A DNA stretch of 64,000 bases from Hofstenia miamia (Eukaryota > Xenacoelomorpha > Acoela): NCBI GenBank assembly GCA_004352715.1, contig SCFE01000045.1, positions 485,236 through 549,235 on the forward strand, given 5' to 3'. The first letter of the stretch is position 1. Every line of letters starts with the position of its first letter. Made by a program: the position numbers and the translations under genes. Below are positions 47,733-60,800 of this stretch, piece after piece. The notes below the pieces were generated by a model. That model was not told the DNA's origin, ran no database searches, and saw only the letters and a list, made by a program, of their open reading frames with translations.

Positions 47733-49541
47733 GTATTTGAATATGATGTGCCCTCTATTACGATGCTCATAGTAACTTGATTGTTGAATTGGAAAATATG
47801 ATAGAAGTTTAAGAGTATAGAAAGACGGATGGCCGCATATATTGCATTGGTATTCATGAAATTTCACAAAAAACATTGCATACTAAAATTATGATTAAAT
47901 TTTTTTAAAATTATTTTTGTATGGAACCAGGTAAAGTGGTTTGCTTATGCTAGTTTACTTTGTTGATATTTTTATATGAAGCAGTGTATTTGATGAAGTC
48001 TATCATGAAATATTGAAAAAATTGAATTTTATAGAGAAAAGCCAGCAAGACTTTTATCTACTTGTAATCGACATTATTCCATCCTAAGCATTTCGTTATA
48101 CTATAATAGCAATATTTTCCGAATTTTTCTAAACGGTTAACAAAGTAACGAGTGAAAACCAGTTATTTTAAAAATATGTTTCAGAAACATTGCCCTAGTA
48201 TGAACCAAAAGAAGTAAAAAATTTAACTCCTAAAATATCAATAATCTAATATAATTTATAAAAATCATGAATATAGAATAACATGTTATTTTTACTGTGA
48301 TTTTGTATTTGTCTAGGATCAACAGTGACATCGCTAGATTTTAACAATTTAAATAAATAATTTAAAAAATTTTAAGCATAAGTATAAAAAAACATTTTTC
48401 ATTAGTGATGGTTTGTGCAATTCATCTAGTTCCTGTTTGATAGTGAAAACTCCACAAATAGTTTCTGCAAGTAATACCCCAGTCACCAATTTACTTTTGC
48501 ATCAAAATATCATTAATGCAATTTGATATGAAATCTTAGGATTTTTCTTAATTTAGATAAAGGAACATTTAGTGAAAAAAATTGCATAATAACTTAAAAA
48601 TACTGTCAGTTTTAATGTTTTCGAACATTTGAGCAAGAAATTTACCCAAAAAACAATACACAATTTGATATCATAATTTTTGCTAATAATGAATGACATA
48701 ACTGTGCTCTAGCAGCTAGCAAATATTTCACGAAATTGAAAGACCCTCTGTTTTTATAATAGAAAGTATTTTAGTCTAGATGAATTGCTAGACGTCTTAG
48801 TATAAACTATTTATGATGCACTGCAGAACATAAGAAATAGACACAAACTAAAGCCAGATGCAGGAAAAATATATGTGGTGTTCATTGCATATATCAGTTA
48901 TTAGAAGCCTCAGCAATGTGTTTAGACATCATTACTGCTACTAACTATGCAGATTACGGTCATGTAAAGCAGCCACATGGTAGGCACTGCTTTGTCCAGA
49001 AAGGATGTCTATTGATGATTGATTACAAGATATATCAAGCAATGTTGACTATGTAGCATGCTGGTATAAAGAATCACTTTTATAAAGTTCCAATGCAACA
49101 AAGAATAATTTGGTGATTAGTTGCAGCAAAGCAGATGAACAAATCCGTAGGATTTCATTGAATGAAACATGCGTGCAACATGTGCAATAAGATGTAAAAT
49201 GGTCGTTGAGCTTTAGCATCAACCTAACATGTTTTAAGAATTAACTTTATTTGATTTCGAAAGTCTATTGCATACAGTAATAGTACAATTTGTGACTTCA
49301 TATTGAAAACATAGAGAGCATTTAATTATTAATCTTAATCGAGACTTCATTACTGTTTCAATTTTTTATCATAATATTGAATTTTCTGTTTGACTAAAAC
49401 TAGCATAATTTGATTTCTAATATTGTGATGTATGATAGCAAATTTTCTAGTTTTAATGAAGCTCATTTTATACATACTCACCATAAGTATAACTCAGTCT
49501 TATCAATATTGTAAAATTTAGATGTTTGTCTTTTACGATCA

Positions 49542-49850
49542 ATGGATGATGACAAGCAAGTTGGCAGAGAGTACCTATTTAGTAGATTCCACGTATGCGT
49601 TGCTCCAAACATTCAATTCAAAAACCTTATGAAACTTGTTAACAACAAGACAGTATCCCAGAACTTCAATTGTCTAAGCTTAGACTTTAATAACGTATTA
49701 CTACAGGTAGTTTACATACCTAAAACTGTTAACAAAAAAGAGAAGATGCTCCAATTCATTTCTAAGAATCCTTTTCTAAATACAAGAGAAGAAAAGCAGC
49801 TTCTCACAATGTTCTCAATCTTGAGTTTTGCTTGGAGCATTTACAGATAA
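49542..49850 (+). CDS. unassigned 102-codon open frame
   Basis: ATG-initiated frame (MDDDKQVGREYLFSRFHVC...), ending TAA. Composition is protein-like, but no domain is recognised and no neighbouring exon could be joined. It may be a fragment of a decayed transposon, since the surrounding 48.8-50.2 kb has similarly GC-balanced but broken frames. Chance is also possible. Confidence 0.2.
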   Translation: MDDDKQVGREYLFSRFHVCVAPNIQFKNLMKLVNNKTVSQNFNCLSLDFNNVLLQVVYIPKTVNKKEKMLQFISKNPFLNTREEKQLLTMFSILSFAWSIYR

Positions 49851-51082
49851 TGGCAAAGCCAACATGAAGAAAGTATGCATCAAACCTAAAGGAAGAATCG
49901 CAAATTTTGTTTTCATAAACATTTTCATAAGCTGCAACTTATTACAACGTGCCATAATAAAAAAAATTGCCAATACTTTTCACTGATTCACTTTCCAACA
50001 CAACTACCAAAAGCGAAGAAGTACACAAAAGTGAATGAATATGAAAACAGACGAATGTGAAGAGAAATAGCTAGTGCTATGCGTGTATCCTCACTAGAAA
50101 TAAAGCTGCATAATGCATATTTAGAAGATACACACATCATAAAACGTCTACAATATTGCAGCTTCAGCTGCAACCCAACTGACCTATGTCAACATTTTAT
50201 TGAGGATGTGTAATCTCTTGATGTCATTGATAAACTTTTATATAAGTTATCTTGTTATGCAGCATACCATGGTTGCATTAAATATTTGTAAGACATTGAT
50301 TCCTGCCACAATAGTTTTTTATCATTATTAAGCACTGTAGTTGCATCTCGTAGGATCTCTAAATTTCGGTGAAGTACAGTTTTTGACAATTGCTCAGCCA
50401 ATAATATATTAAGGTTTTCAATAGCCAGAATGAACCAAAGTTGTGTCCTCCTAGTGACAAAATAATTTATTTTGAGTGAAATGTTTTGAAGAGATCTAAC
50501 AAAACCTTGGCAAGGATTTTAACAATTAAATGCTAATTTTCACTTGAAACTTTAGAAATTAAAATTTGAAAATTTAACCAAGTAAGATAATATTAAGGGG
50601 ACTTTATGATAAAAATTATTGAGTGTATACAATATTAATCTCTCTAATGGCTTGCGCGTTGTTCCAAAATAACTGTGAAAGTCCATTATAGTGACGTTTA
50701 TTTATTGTTAAATTTGACAGGAACTTCTGCTGTGGTGCATTTAACATCCAACGCTCGTGGCATTATCTAGTAAGTGGCGCATTCTAAGCTATTCAAGAAT
50801 TAATGCTTCGGCTAGGAACAAATATATTGTTATCACGTGATTTATTTTTCTTGTCTACGTGTGCTACGCAGTTCTTAGTAGTTTCCTTATTCGATAACAA
50901 CAGCAATACGTTTTTCCTCTCTTATTTCCCATCTTGGTTTGCTGCAAAATTTAGTTGCAATTTTATTGTCCTCAAACAATTCAAGAACCTGAGGCAGGAG
51001 ATGAATTTCGGACATTGCAAGTAACTTCTCTTGTGCATAAATGTAGTTGAGAGCTTTAATATGTTGCTCACATAATTTTTAA

Positions 51083-51234
51083 CACTAGAACCAATAGTAG
51101 CTATATACATTTATAGTCATGTTGATGATCTCAGTGAACTTGCTATTTGTAAAAATTTTGTTTCTATTTCATAATTTTCACACTTGAAACATCAGATGTA
51201 AATAAGTTGTTAAGGAGTAATCTCTGCTCTAGTG
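51083..51234. mobile_element. piggyBac-like short element (152 bp)
   Basis: TTAA stands on both sides (51079-51082 and 51235-51238). The ends read CACTAGA at the left and TCTAGTG at the right, a perfect 7-bp inverted repeat, or 11 bp including TTAA. The left continues CACTAGAACC, like the elements at 4896 and 31470. Confidence 0.7.
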
Positions 51235-51609
51235 TTAAACATTTCCCTATCCATGTCATAACACTGCTGTAGGAGTTCATTGGGTAATTGTTATTGAGGC
51301 TCTTGAATAAGATTGACTTTTAATTTGTACATTTTTTCTTCAGTTAACTTGAAAAATAGTGTGTTTGATGCATTAATTCCTTTCATTAGGGTTTCAGTAC
51401 TATAGTAAATATGGGTCCCTTCTCTGAAGAATAAAGGATACAGAAGTGTTTTGCTTACAGTTCCCCACATAGAGTGTTAGAGAGGGATATTACAGAATTA
51501 TGTAAATGCACAGTGGCGCATGCAAGATGGATGTCCCTCCGTCGAGTTTTCAAAATTGATATTTATTGGTTAAATTAAAATTTTTTCTGTAAAAATTTAG
51601 AAAAATTAA

Positions 51610-51705
51610 AAACGATGGCAAAGAAATGCATTTATTAGCGGTCTAGTTGTTCAATATTTTGAAAAAATTTCGCGGGGCTTAGCCTCATTTTTGGTCACGA
51701 ACTTG
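51610..51705. repeat. fragment of the repeat at 44.7-45.0 kb
   Basis: It shares AAATGCATTT followed by a TTCGCGGGGCTT-type block and TTGGTCAC with 44805-44875, in the same order and orientation. The terminal inverted repeats seen at 44673 are not visible here. Confidence 0.5.
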
Positions 51706-53087
51706 GTCATGACTGAGATGCCCCTTCTGGTAACAAGAAACTCACACTCAAGCTAAAGCTGCGTTTCACGCATACAAATTTAACATGTGACAAGAATATT
51801 TCATTTATTTTTTACCCTTACTGACATTTATCAATGAATTTATTAGTGAACTAACTTTACTATCACATCTTAATTCCAACAAATGTAGATGGAAACATTT
51901 TATTCTCGAGTAATTATAATAATTCGAAGAAATCAAAATTTCCTTTTAAACTTTTATAAAATGTATAAAGTGCACTTGAATCAAAGTCTATTGTATATTT
52001 ACATAAATAATGCTATGAACTATTCCGATATGATTCCAATATCTTCGAAAACTTCATTACTAGTGAATCGAAAATTCATAAACAGGATGTCAAATGTTAG
52101 TAAATAGATCTGCTGCTCTAAAAAATTAGCGGTCACCCAATAATTTATTATTTTGGGAATTTTTTCTCAAGAGGCTTAAACTTAATATGCACGCGGTGAC
52201 ACTTCTGATAACATTTGCTGTATGAAAAATTGTCTGTCACTCAATAAAAATGGAAAACGTAATTGTTGCTGATGAAAAAAGGAAAAAGATTATGATAATA
52301 TGTCACTATTCGAAAACCTCAGCAAACAAATTCAAAATGTACATTCGTTACCTTGAACTGCCTATAATTGGGTTGAGATTTCATCCTTTAACGAAAAAAA
52401 TAGTATAGTTTCACATATGACTGAAAAACACAAAATCATAAATTGTGGCTATCATCAGACAATGACTACACTAAAAATAATTTAAAGAAAATTAAAACAA
52501 TAAGAGGAAAAAATTTGTTACACCTTGTGGTGTTGGAGGCTTTGTTAATTTTGGGAATATTTATAACAAATCCATGGTAAAGCTTTCCAATGTTAAAAAT
52601 TTAAAAGAGCACACTATATAAATTCAAATTTTACACTGGCATTGAAAATATCAAGCATTGTACAATAAATTATAAGCTTGTTTGTATAAAACAAAATTCA
52701 AAAATGATGTTTCAATCACTTTTTTGAAAGAGAATTATAACAAAACTACTATTTTGCAATTAAGAAGAATCTACGCAAATTATATAAGCAAATTTTAGGA
52801 AAATTTAATTATTATTATTAAATGGTCTAAGTTTGCTAAAGATAAATGAATTAAATAAATACAACAGAAAACTTAAAAGAAACAATGCTATCTAACACTA
52901 AATTAATATTTAGTAAAATGTTCTAGATCTCAATGTTTAGAGAAATTACAAAATAGATAACATTCTAATTGAAGTACATCTATTGTATCATGTATATGTC
53001 TCACTTCAATATTGAATTAACTGAAGCATAATCAAAGCTCTTTAATAATTCTACAAATTCATGCAAAGAAGCGATGCACTATATTCA

Positions 53088-53364
53088 CAAAACCCTTATT
53101 CAGTTAAGCTATTAATTAAGCTTAAAGGCATCTGATGTATTCCTAAGTGTCTTAGTACGTAGCATTACAGTAGGATAAATATGATTAATGCAAATAAACG
53201 AATTTTTAAGAAAATTAAAATAATANCAAAACCCTTATTCAGTTAAGCTATTAATTAAGCTTAAAGGCATCTGATGTATTCCTAAGTGTCTTAGTACGTA
53301 GCATTATAGTAGGATAAATATGATTAATGCAAATAAACGAATTTTTAAGAAAATTAAAATAATA
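53088..53364. repeat. 138-bp direct duplication flanking one N
   Basis: 53088-53225 and 53227-53364 agree apart from a single C/T difference, separated by the N at 53226. This looks like two contig ends that overlap but were not merged. Confidence 0.92.
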
Positions 53365-55321
53365 TTTAGGATATTTGTTGAAATACAAAAAAGCACAAAA
53401 AGCATTATCTACATTATTTATTATTTTTTAATACAATTAAACAATTTATATTAAAAGTACAATTTTTTACTCGAAATATATAGAAATATATTAAAATAAC
53501 AGGTTTTCAAAATAAAATTTTTCTTTTGCAGCTAGAGGTTAAAAGTTTGATTAACTTGGCTCGTGTACATTGATAGATGCATAAATAAAGTTTCTGCAAA
53601 ACATACATGTAGATACAGTTTTTTATTTTATCCTTATAAATTAACATTTTTTCTAGCTAGGCAGGTATAATGAATGCAAGAATGAGAGAGGGTATGCTCT
53701 TAAATACAAACATTTTCTCAAAATGAACAGCCTAGTAAACACAATGGCAGTTAATTTGTTTGGAATTATAAAACCGATTGCATTTAACAATGAAAAATCT
53801 TTAATCGCAATGGTATTTTTATAATTAGCTTTCTTTAATTTCTCGATGCTATGTGTATTACATTTTTAATGTAACGAGGTATCTGAGTTTCTTAGAATAG
53901 ACAAGATTTGGCTCTGCAATCCGTAGTACATGTACAATATAATGTGCATTTTGATGCTAAAAAAAGACATGTTAAATTTGGCAGAAAAACTTTATTTACT
54001 ATAAAATTTGAATTGAGAACCGTTCAGTGAAACCCCCAACAAATATGTTGCTATTAATATCCAAATCATGTATGTATTATTTCGAAAAGTTTTTGAGAAA
54101 TTTTCTTTAATATTGGAGTAGTCAGATACCTCCAATGCAATGTTCAAATCTGCCATTAAAAATTCAAAATTACTTTCTAATATTCGTTTTACCAAGGAAT
54201 TCAGAAAAATATTTCTGAGAATATAAATTTAAATATTTTATTGGAAAACCTGAAGTAGTTCAAATTTTTAAAAAAAAACACATTATCGAACAAAATTTGA
54301 TCAAGAATTTTTATATGAATTAGCTCCGGGATCTTCTCTAAAATATTTAGCAAACTTTAAGATTTTTTAGGTAGCCATTTGTTTATATAACAGTATTTTT
54401 TGCATTTCTTAAGTATATTGTAAGGAAGCTTAATTATATAAATCATTTATAGCACATCGAGTTTTATTCATTTTCAGTGGCTTAACTAAACAATTCTTGG
54501 AATTAATATTGATGAGTGAATTGAATTACATCTGCGATTCTTCATTAGTCCTAATAACTAAGCGACCTGCGAGTTATTTATCGTTTACCAAGTCAATGAA
54601 TTAGATCCCAAATGGCTAAGCTTTTTCTTATTTTAAGCTCAATCAGCTTATTTAGAGTCTGTAAGTTATTTTGCTAGTAATTTGCAATATTCAACGAAGT
54701 ATAATAAACAACAAACTATATATTTAGTGTGTGCATTAAAAATAAGCTGACAAAGTGATCCGAAAATTTCAAATTGATCTGCCTATTCACAACACTGCAC
54801 GGAAATGAACCCAAATGCAGTGAATGCTGTGAAATTTATAAACAATGCGTTGAAATATAAAATTACATTTTCAAATTTTCCTTTAGTAAATCAAACACAA
54901 AGAATGCGCACCTTTGTCGCATTCGCTGCGTCAATATAGAGAACTTCTTGATATGCCATAAAAATTGTTTAAATTACGAAATTTATTTCGTCTTTAACAT
55001 TTACTTTGTGCATACTGTGTATTTTATAGGATATAAAGCGATATATATATATATATATAAAGTGAAATATATTTGCATGAACACCAAGTAAACAAAGCAA
55101 ATTTTGAAATATTACTAAGAACAAAAAACACCAAATTAGCTGAAGCCCTATTCATAAAAAATGCAACAAAGAACATGCTATTAAATTGTCAACAAAGTAC
55201 GATTAATTTACTGAACATATTTTAAGTGTATGCCTATTTCAACATCATTTAATGTAGTAATTGTAAATTAAATCCCACGCATTTGTACATTGACGATGAT
55301 TCATAAATCGAAACCGGTTGG

Positions 55322-55359
<38 letters not shown>

Positions 55360-55388
55360 TTTTTGTATTTAACTCAATTTCCAGGAAT

Positions 55389-55528
55389 NNNNNNNNNNNN
55401 NNNNNNNNNNNNNNNNNNNNNNNNNNNNNNNNNNNNNNNNNNNNNNNNNNNNNNNNNNNNNNNNNNNNNNNNNNNNNNNNNNNNNNNNNNNNNNNNNNNN
55501 NNNNNNNNNNNNNNNNNNNNNNNNNNNN
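55389..55528. other. assembly gap with the same 33-bp sequence on both sides
   Basis: The 33 bases before the gap (55356-55388) recur at 55553-55585. A TA tract lies upstream of each copy. Confidence 0.9.
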
Positions 55529-55862
55529 ATATATATATATATATATATATATAAATTTTTTGTATTTAACTCAATTTCCAGGAATTTGATGCGCACAGAA
55601 ATGATTTCGTTTTACTCTGATATCAATTTTTTCATTATCTCTTGATTAATCAATGCTTGCTACTATTGAAAATGCCAACATAGGGTAAAAATTAACTTGT
55701 AGTTGTAGGAATGCTGTACTAATTTGATAAACTCTGTGACTGCTCAGAAAAACCAGCTGTTATCTATTAATTAGCTGGTTTGCAAGCATTTAAGGATCTT
55801 ACTGTTTATGATGAATGTGCACTAAAAATGTTTGTTTGAGTGTATCTAATGCAACCATTTAG

Positions 55863-56022
55863 CTGAAGCAACATGCCGGATGGGAAGTCAAAACGTGCAG
55901 TGCCGTTCTGATTCATTTTGCGATGTCGACCGTAATCGTGGAAGCTATGGACAAAATTTCTGTGCTTGCACTGATCCAATGGTCTATGGAGACGGAATCA
56001 ATACCTGCCATATAAACAATAC
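55863..56022 (+). CDS. EGF/WSC gene: EGF-like exon
   Basis: It follows CATTTAG and ends at AC before the donor GTACGT. It encodes EATCRMGSQNVQCRSDSFC and then a C-x-C pair (FCAC) and GDGINTC, giving six cysteines with C4-x-C5 spacing and the GDG-x-x-x-C ending seen in EGF modules. It has one N-glycosylation site (NNT) at the end. Confidence 0.85.
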
Positions 56023-57803
56023 GTACGTTAGACTTCCTACTCAAAATTAAGTTCTGAAGTAGATTTTTTCTAAAAGTTAATTTTGTGTAATCCAGTACAA
56101 CAGTTCCATTTTTTGAAAATTGCATTGATTTTTTAAATTGAAACTGTTCACTTCATTTTTAATGTCTAAAAAGAAGCAACTATTTTATATATTGATGAAC
56201 GTTGTTGCCTAGAACAAAAAGATAATAGTGTACCAAGGTAGAGCAGAAGCAATTCTTAGCTCCTTATTTATACTAGTATAATAATTCACTTTGACCAGCC
56301 ATTTCTCACAATTTGAACCGAACCCAAACGGAAACTCAAGAGCGGGCCTTTGGAGCTTTAGTCTGTTAGTCACGAAGATGTTGTTAAAGTGGCAATTAAA
56401 ATCGACTCTTACTAAAGAAAATCTCACGAAAAGGGAATTTTAAATTTGAATAATTGCAAAATACACAATTTGGGGTCTATGGAATATTGGGCAGAACAAA
56501 TAAATTATTGCTGCCTAATTTGGAATTGATTTCAAGATTTATATGTTGCATCTCATCACTCTCAAAAGTCTAAATCTTGGTGCTAGTTTACCAATGGTTA
56601 ATTATAGATGTGTTCTTTAATTGTAAAGAGAATGTAATAGAGTTAATTCTGAACTCTAACTTTCCTAGGGTTTGCCAATTGTTTGAATTAAGTATATCAA
56701 GCTTTTATGATAGTCTAGGGAAGTTAAGTTAAACAATTTTTTATCTGTTTCGTTATTTTGGCAATGCGCGTTATTCTATATAATTTTGAATTTGAGAAAA
56801 TATCTCATTATGTTCTCATTTAGATTCTTTTAAGGCTACTAAGTATAGAAAATGTTTGTATTAATCTTTCGAAATTTGAACGTAATCGTACACAATTCAT
56901 TTTGAAGAGCAAATTCTGAAATAAATGTGTATGCTTACTTAGTATTGAAATGCCAATAATGCGAGGCCTCAAATTGGAAGGATGCTACGAGATATCAAAC
57001 ACACAATTTGATTTACAATATTCCTGTGGAGATATCAATGGAAGCAGCTATACTGTGGTTGAAGCTCAAAAGGCTTGTGCTCGTTTGGGATTTTCCTTCA
57101 CCCTCATTACAGAAGGTTTGTATTAAAATTTAAAATACAAACGAAAATATTTACTATAGAATATATTCCATGTGCACGAGTTTGACATCCTTTTTAAAAT
57201 ATATCACATTATTTTCTATTAAAATCTAGGATTTCCAAACAAACAAACATTATTGCAAATGGTAGTTAGGCCCAAACACTTAATTCCATTGATCATGGTT
57301 TAGCAAGCTAGTCTTGTATAGAAGAAATGAGTTCAAGAATCTTATTTTGCTAAAACAAACAATGACAGGGGCTCTAAGCAATTTAATCCAAACAGGCAGG
57401 AACCAGAAACGGCAAAATTCATATCAGCAGTAGAAAGCCCGAAAGTTATGTTGGTTTTTTTATGATTAGTGAGTCCGGAAATGGATAGCAATATATCGTA
57501 AATTTGAAAAATTATGATATATATATATATATTTGTCTTTTTGAAAACAAATATAAGCACGTACAACAGTGCATTATTGTTAATCCCACTCACATTTGCT
57601 GATTGGCAGTGGGTTTGATAAAACATGATTTAAATCTTGATTTACACTTCCTTCTTTGTTGTTCTCCCTATTGATATGCAGCGTGTAGCACAGATTGCAG
57701 GGAAAGTATATTTTTTAATGGAAAATGAATATATATATTGTCAAGCAAAACATTAGATGACTGAGAACCCAAAAGGAAAAGAGCATTTATAAAATATAGC
57801 ATT

Positions 57804-57848
<45 letters not shown>

Positions 57849-60800
57849 TTAAAAGATGCGCTTTGCTAAACTAGGATGAACTTGGTAGAGTCTCTTCCTG
57901 TGCACAATTATATGATTTAAATGTATATGCATATTTACGCGTGCATTGTTTTTTGCTAAGCATTTTTATACAAAGAACCAAAATCATGAAGAAAATCCAA
58001 TTTGCAGTTCAGTTAATCTTTTTATATATTCGATTGCCCTATTGATAGAAGTTTAATTTGTTAAGAACATATATTACATAAGATAAAGGAGTCAACAATA
58101 AACTTTGTGGCTGAAAGGGAATGGAGAATTGTATCCGTGGTCGAATAATCGCTCTCATTCAATTTTGATGACTATGCGACAATTTCATTTTGAAAGCAAT
58201 TGGACAGCACGATCTCGAAATGAACTTCAATCTATTTAATGTTCCATGCCATGTAATTTTTAAAATTTAAATTTGCTGGAAGCTTAACACAAAATACTGG
58301 TGGGGATACACCCTGTATGAAGCTGTCCCTACCACAAATGCTTATACTATTAAAATTTTTCATTAAATTGTATAACTATCTTATTATTTATTAAAGGCAT
58401 TTAGAAAATTACTGTAAAAATTCGCTTAAAAACATATGAATTGGCCTAATCTCTTATGCCACTGCACCTCTATGAGGAAAATCCTAATTACGACACTAAG
58501 GCAGCACGAAATGTCAAAATAGTAGATATTTGATTCAATATATATAAAGCAATGTTGAGAGGCCCTTTGTTGAGTAAATATAATAATGAATGCGCCATAT
58601 TTAGTTTCATATACAATTTTATATAATTGATGTAATTATTAGAAAATGTAACTACATAGGTTTCAATTAATGTATACAATGCCGGATCAATGGGGATAAA
58701 TAGGTTGACTAGCTACCCCTAATTTTTAAAATATAGTAAAAAGCCATGAGTATTATGTTGGGGATGGTAAAACCCCCTCCTAAGCAAAAGTCCAGCGAGA
58801 CATTAGACTAATGGGAGGTGTAATTTATAGTGAATTTTATGTACGAGAGTACTATTTGTGACCACCAAAATTAGGTGGGCCACACGCACCACCATATAGG
58901 GCTTATGTGGCTCAAATACTTAGTGTGGTGTAGCAACTCCTCTCATCAAATTCTAATTCCATCCCTAGCATACACAATTTTGACTCAATTCACTTGAATA
59001 GCTATTTAACAAAAACGGAGAAGCTTTCTTGCATGGGAATTTTCAGCACTTTTTTAATACCTGCGAAATTTTCGTACATAAAGCTCCTCGTGTATATTCA
59101 AGAACTTTAATAACCTAGATGAACTTAAGCAATTTATAAACAACATGTACCTGTATATATTAAACCAAAAAAGACAATTAACTAAAAATTTTTTAAGCAT
59201 TCTTAAGAACAAAATTGAGTCAAAGAATACAAGATTTTATATACCCTATTCTTTAAATTGACTAGTCTTATAAAATTAATGCCTTAAAACATTAATCAAT
59301 CGAATATTTTCATTACCATGTTACACCAATTTTACTGAAGCATTTGACAAACTTTTTTCAATACTTTTAAATAAAAAGATATTGTTTGAATAATACAATG
59401 TAAAAAAACAAAAAAACTTGAAAAACACATATTGAAGTTTAAAATATATTGGAGAAAGAGAAAAATACCTAAATAACTACATAAAAACCCACGCAATTAT
59501 GAAAAAATAACATTCTAGTTTTCACATCAAAAGTGACTTCATCACATTCAAAACCAATTAAGAAAAAAATGGATAATTCGAGGCAATTAGTGAAGCTTAG
59601 ACACTCTGTCTTGGTTAATTTAAATTTAGACATTTTAATAATAGTGTAGTGTCGACCCTAATAAGTTGATTATTGTAACTGTCTCACATATGTGTTTAAC
59701 TCAGTCATGTTCAGAAAGGAATTCTAAGCAAAGAAAATGAACTAATCGGCTTAGCAGCTGGGGACCGAACAATTATTTGTAAACAGTGCAGTGTAATAAC
59801 ATTTCAGTTTTAACCCTATTTCCAATAGAAATTTTTCAAAATCTGTGATGTTTTTTCCAAAAATTTTTTAAGCGCTTGTAACTTACGAATTAATGAAGAT
59901 ATTTAAATTTTGAAACCACCACAGGATAGAGAATTGTGTTCTCTTTCTTTTTGAATTTATATTTGTGATCTTTTTGTGTCACGTAAAAGCGCAAAAACCT
60001 CAGAAAACAAAATATTTCAGGGTAGTTATTTTTACTATGGGCCTTAGACTGCCTCATTATCTGAACACTTGGTATGGAAATCATTGGAATATTTTTTAAA
60101 AAATGGATCTCACTTAAAAAATTTTTTATTTGCATGAACTTTATGAACCAGAATAAGTTTTAGCACAAATCTTCATCATTACATGAGCGGGCCCAACCTC
60201 ATAGATGTGTCCATGTAAAAGGCTTTCAATATTTCTTAACAGGCTTTGATAAAATTCGTAAAAAATGCGGAGAAATCGCTTCGTTACACAAAAATAACAC
60301 TATTTGATATATGATTAATTCAGCCTCGTTCGAGCTGGTTTCGTACAGAAATCACCAATAGTTTTTGGTAGCGTTGGTTTGCTTTTCTGTTTGTCTGTTA
60401 GCAACTTTATGGAAAAAGTAATCGATGGATTGACCTCAAATTTTCACCAGAGGTGGGTTTCCGCCCAAGAAGGAATCCATTAAATTTTGGTGCTGATCCG
60501 GGGACACAAGCTGCGTGGCGGAGGTTTGCGCTCTACGTATTAAATAATGAATGATTTGAGGTAAATATCTCATCAGATTTGAAAGGGAACCAACATTATA
60601 CCAAAGTTCTAAACAAAGCAATTAATGTATTATTTTATCTAAGAAGAAATGTACCATATATAACACCTAAATTTATAAAAACTAAGTTATTCAAGAGTTG
60701 CATATTCTCTGTTATAACTTATGGATCACAATGTTGGTGGCCAAATAGACATCAATTTGAAAAAATTGAAAGATATCAAAGGAAATGCTTACATTGGTGT

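Larger units (their letters stand above)
47733..55862. other. intergenic / unassigned stretch
   Basis: 8 kb without a recognisable gene. It holds a piggyBac-like element (51083-51234), part of a repeat shared with 44.8 kb (51610-51705), a 138-bp duplication around an N (53088-53364), TA tracts (about 55036 and 55324) and a gap (55389-55528). A 102-codon frame from ATG at 49542 has no known motif. A small - strand frame with one membrane-like span is at 54195-53992. 5' exons of the EGF/WSC gene may lie here unseen. Confidence 0.5.
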
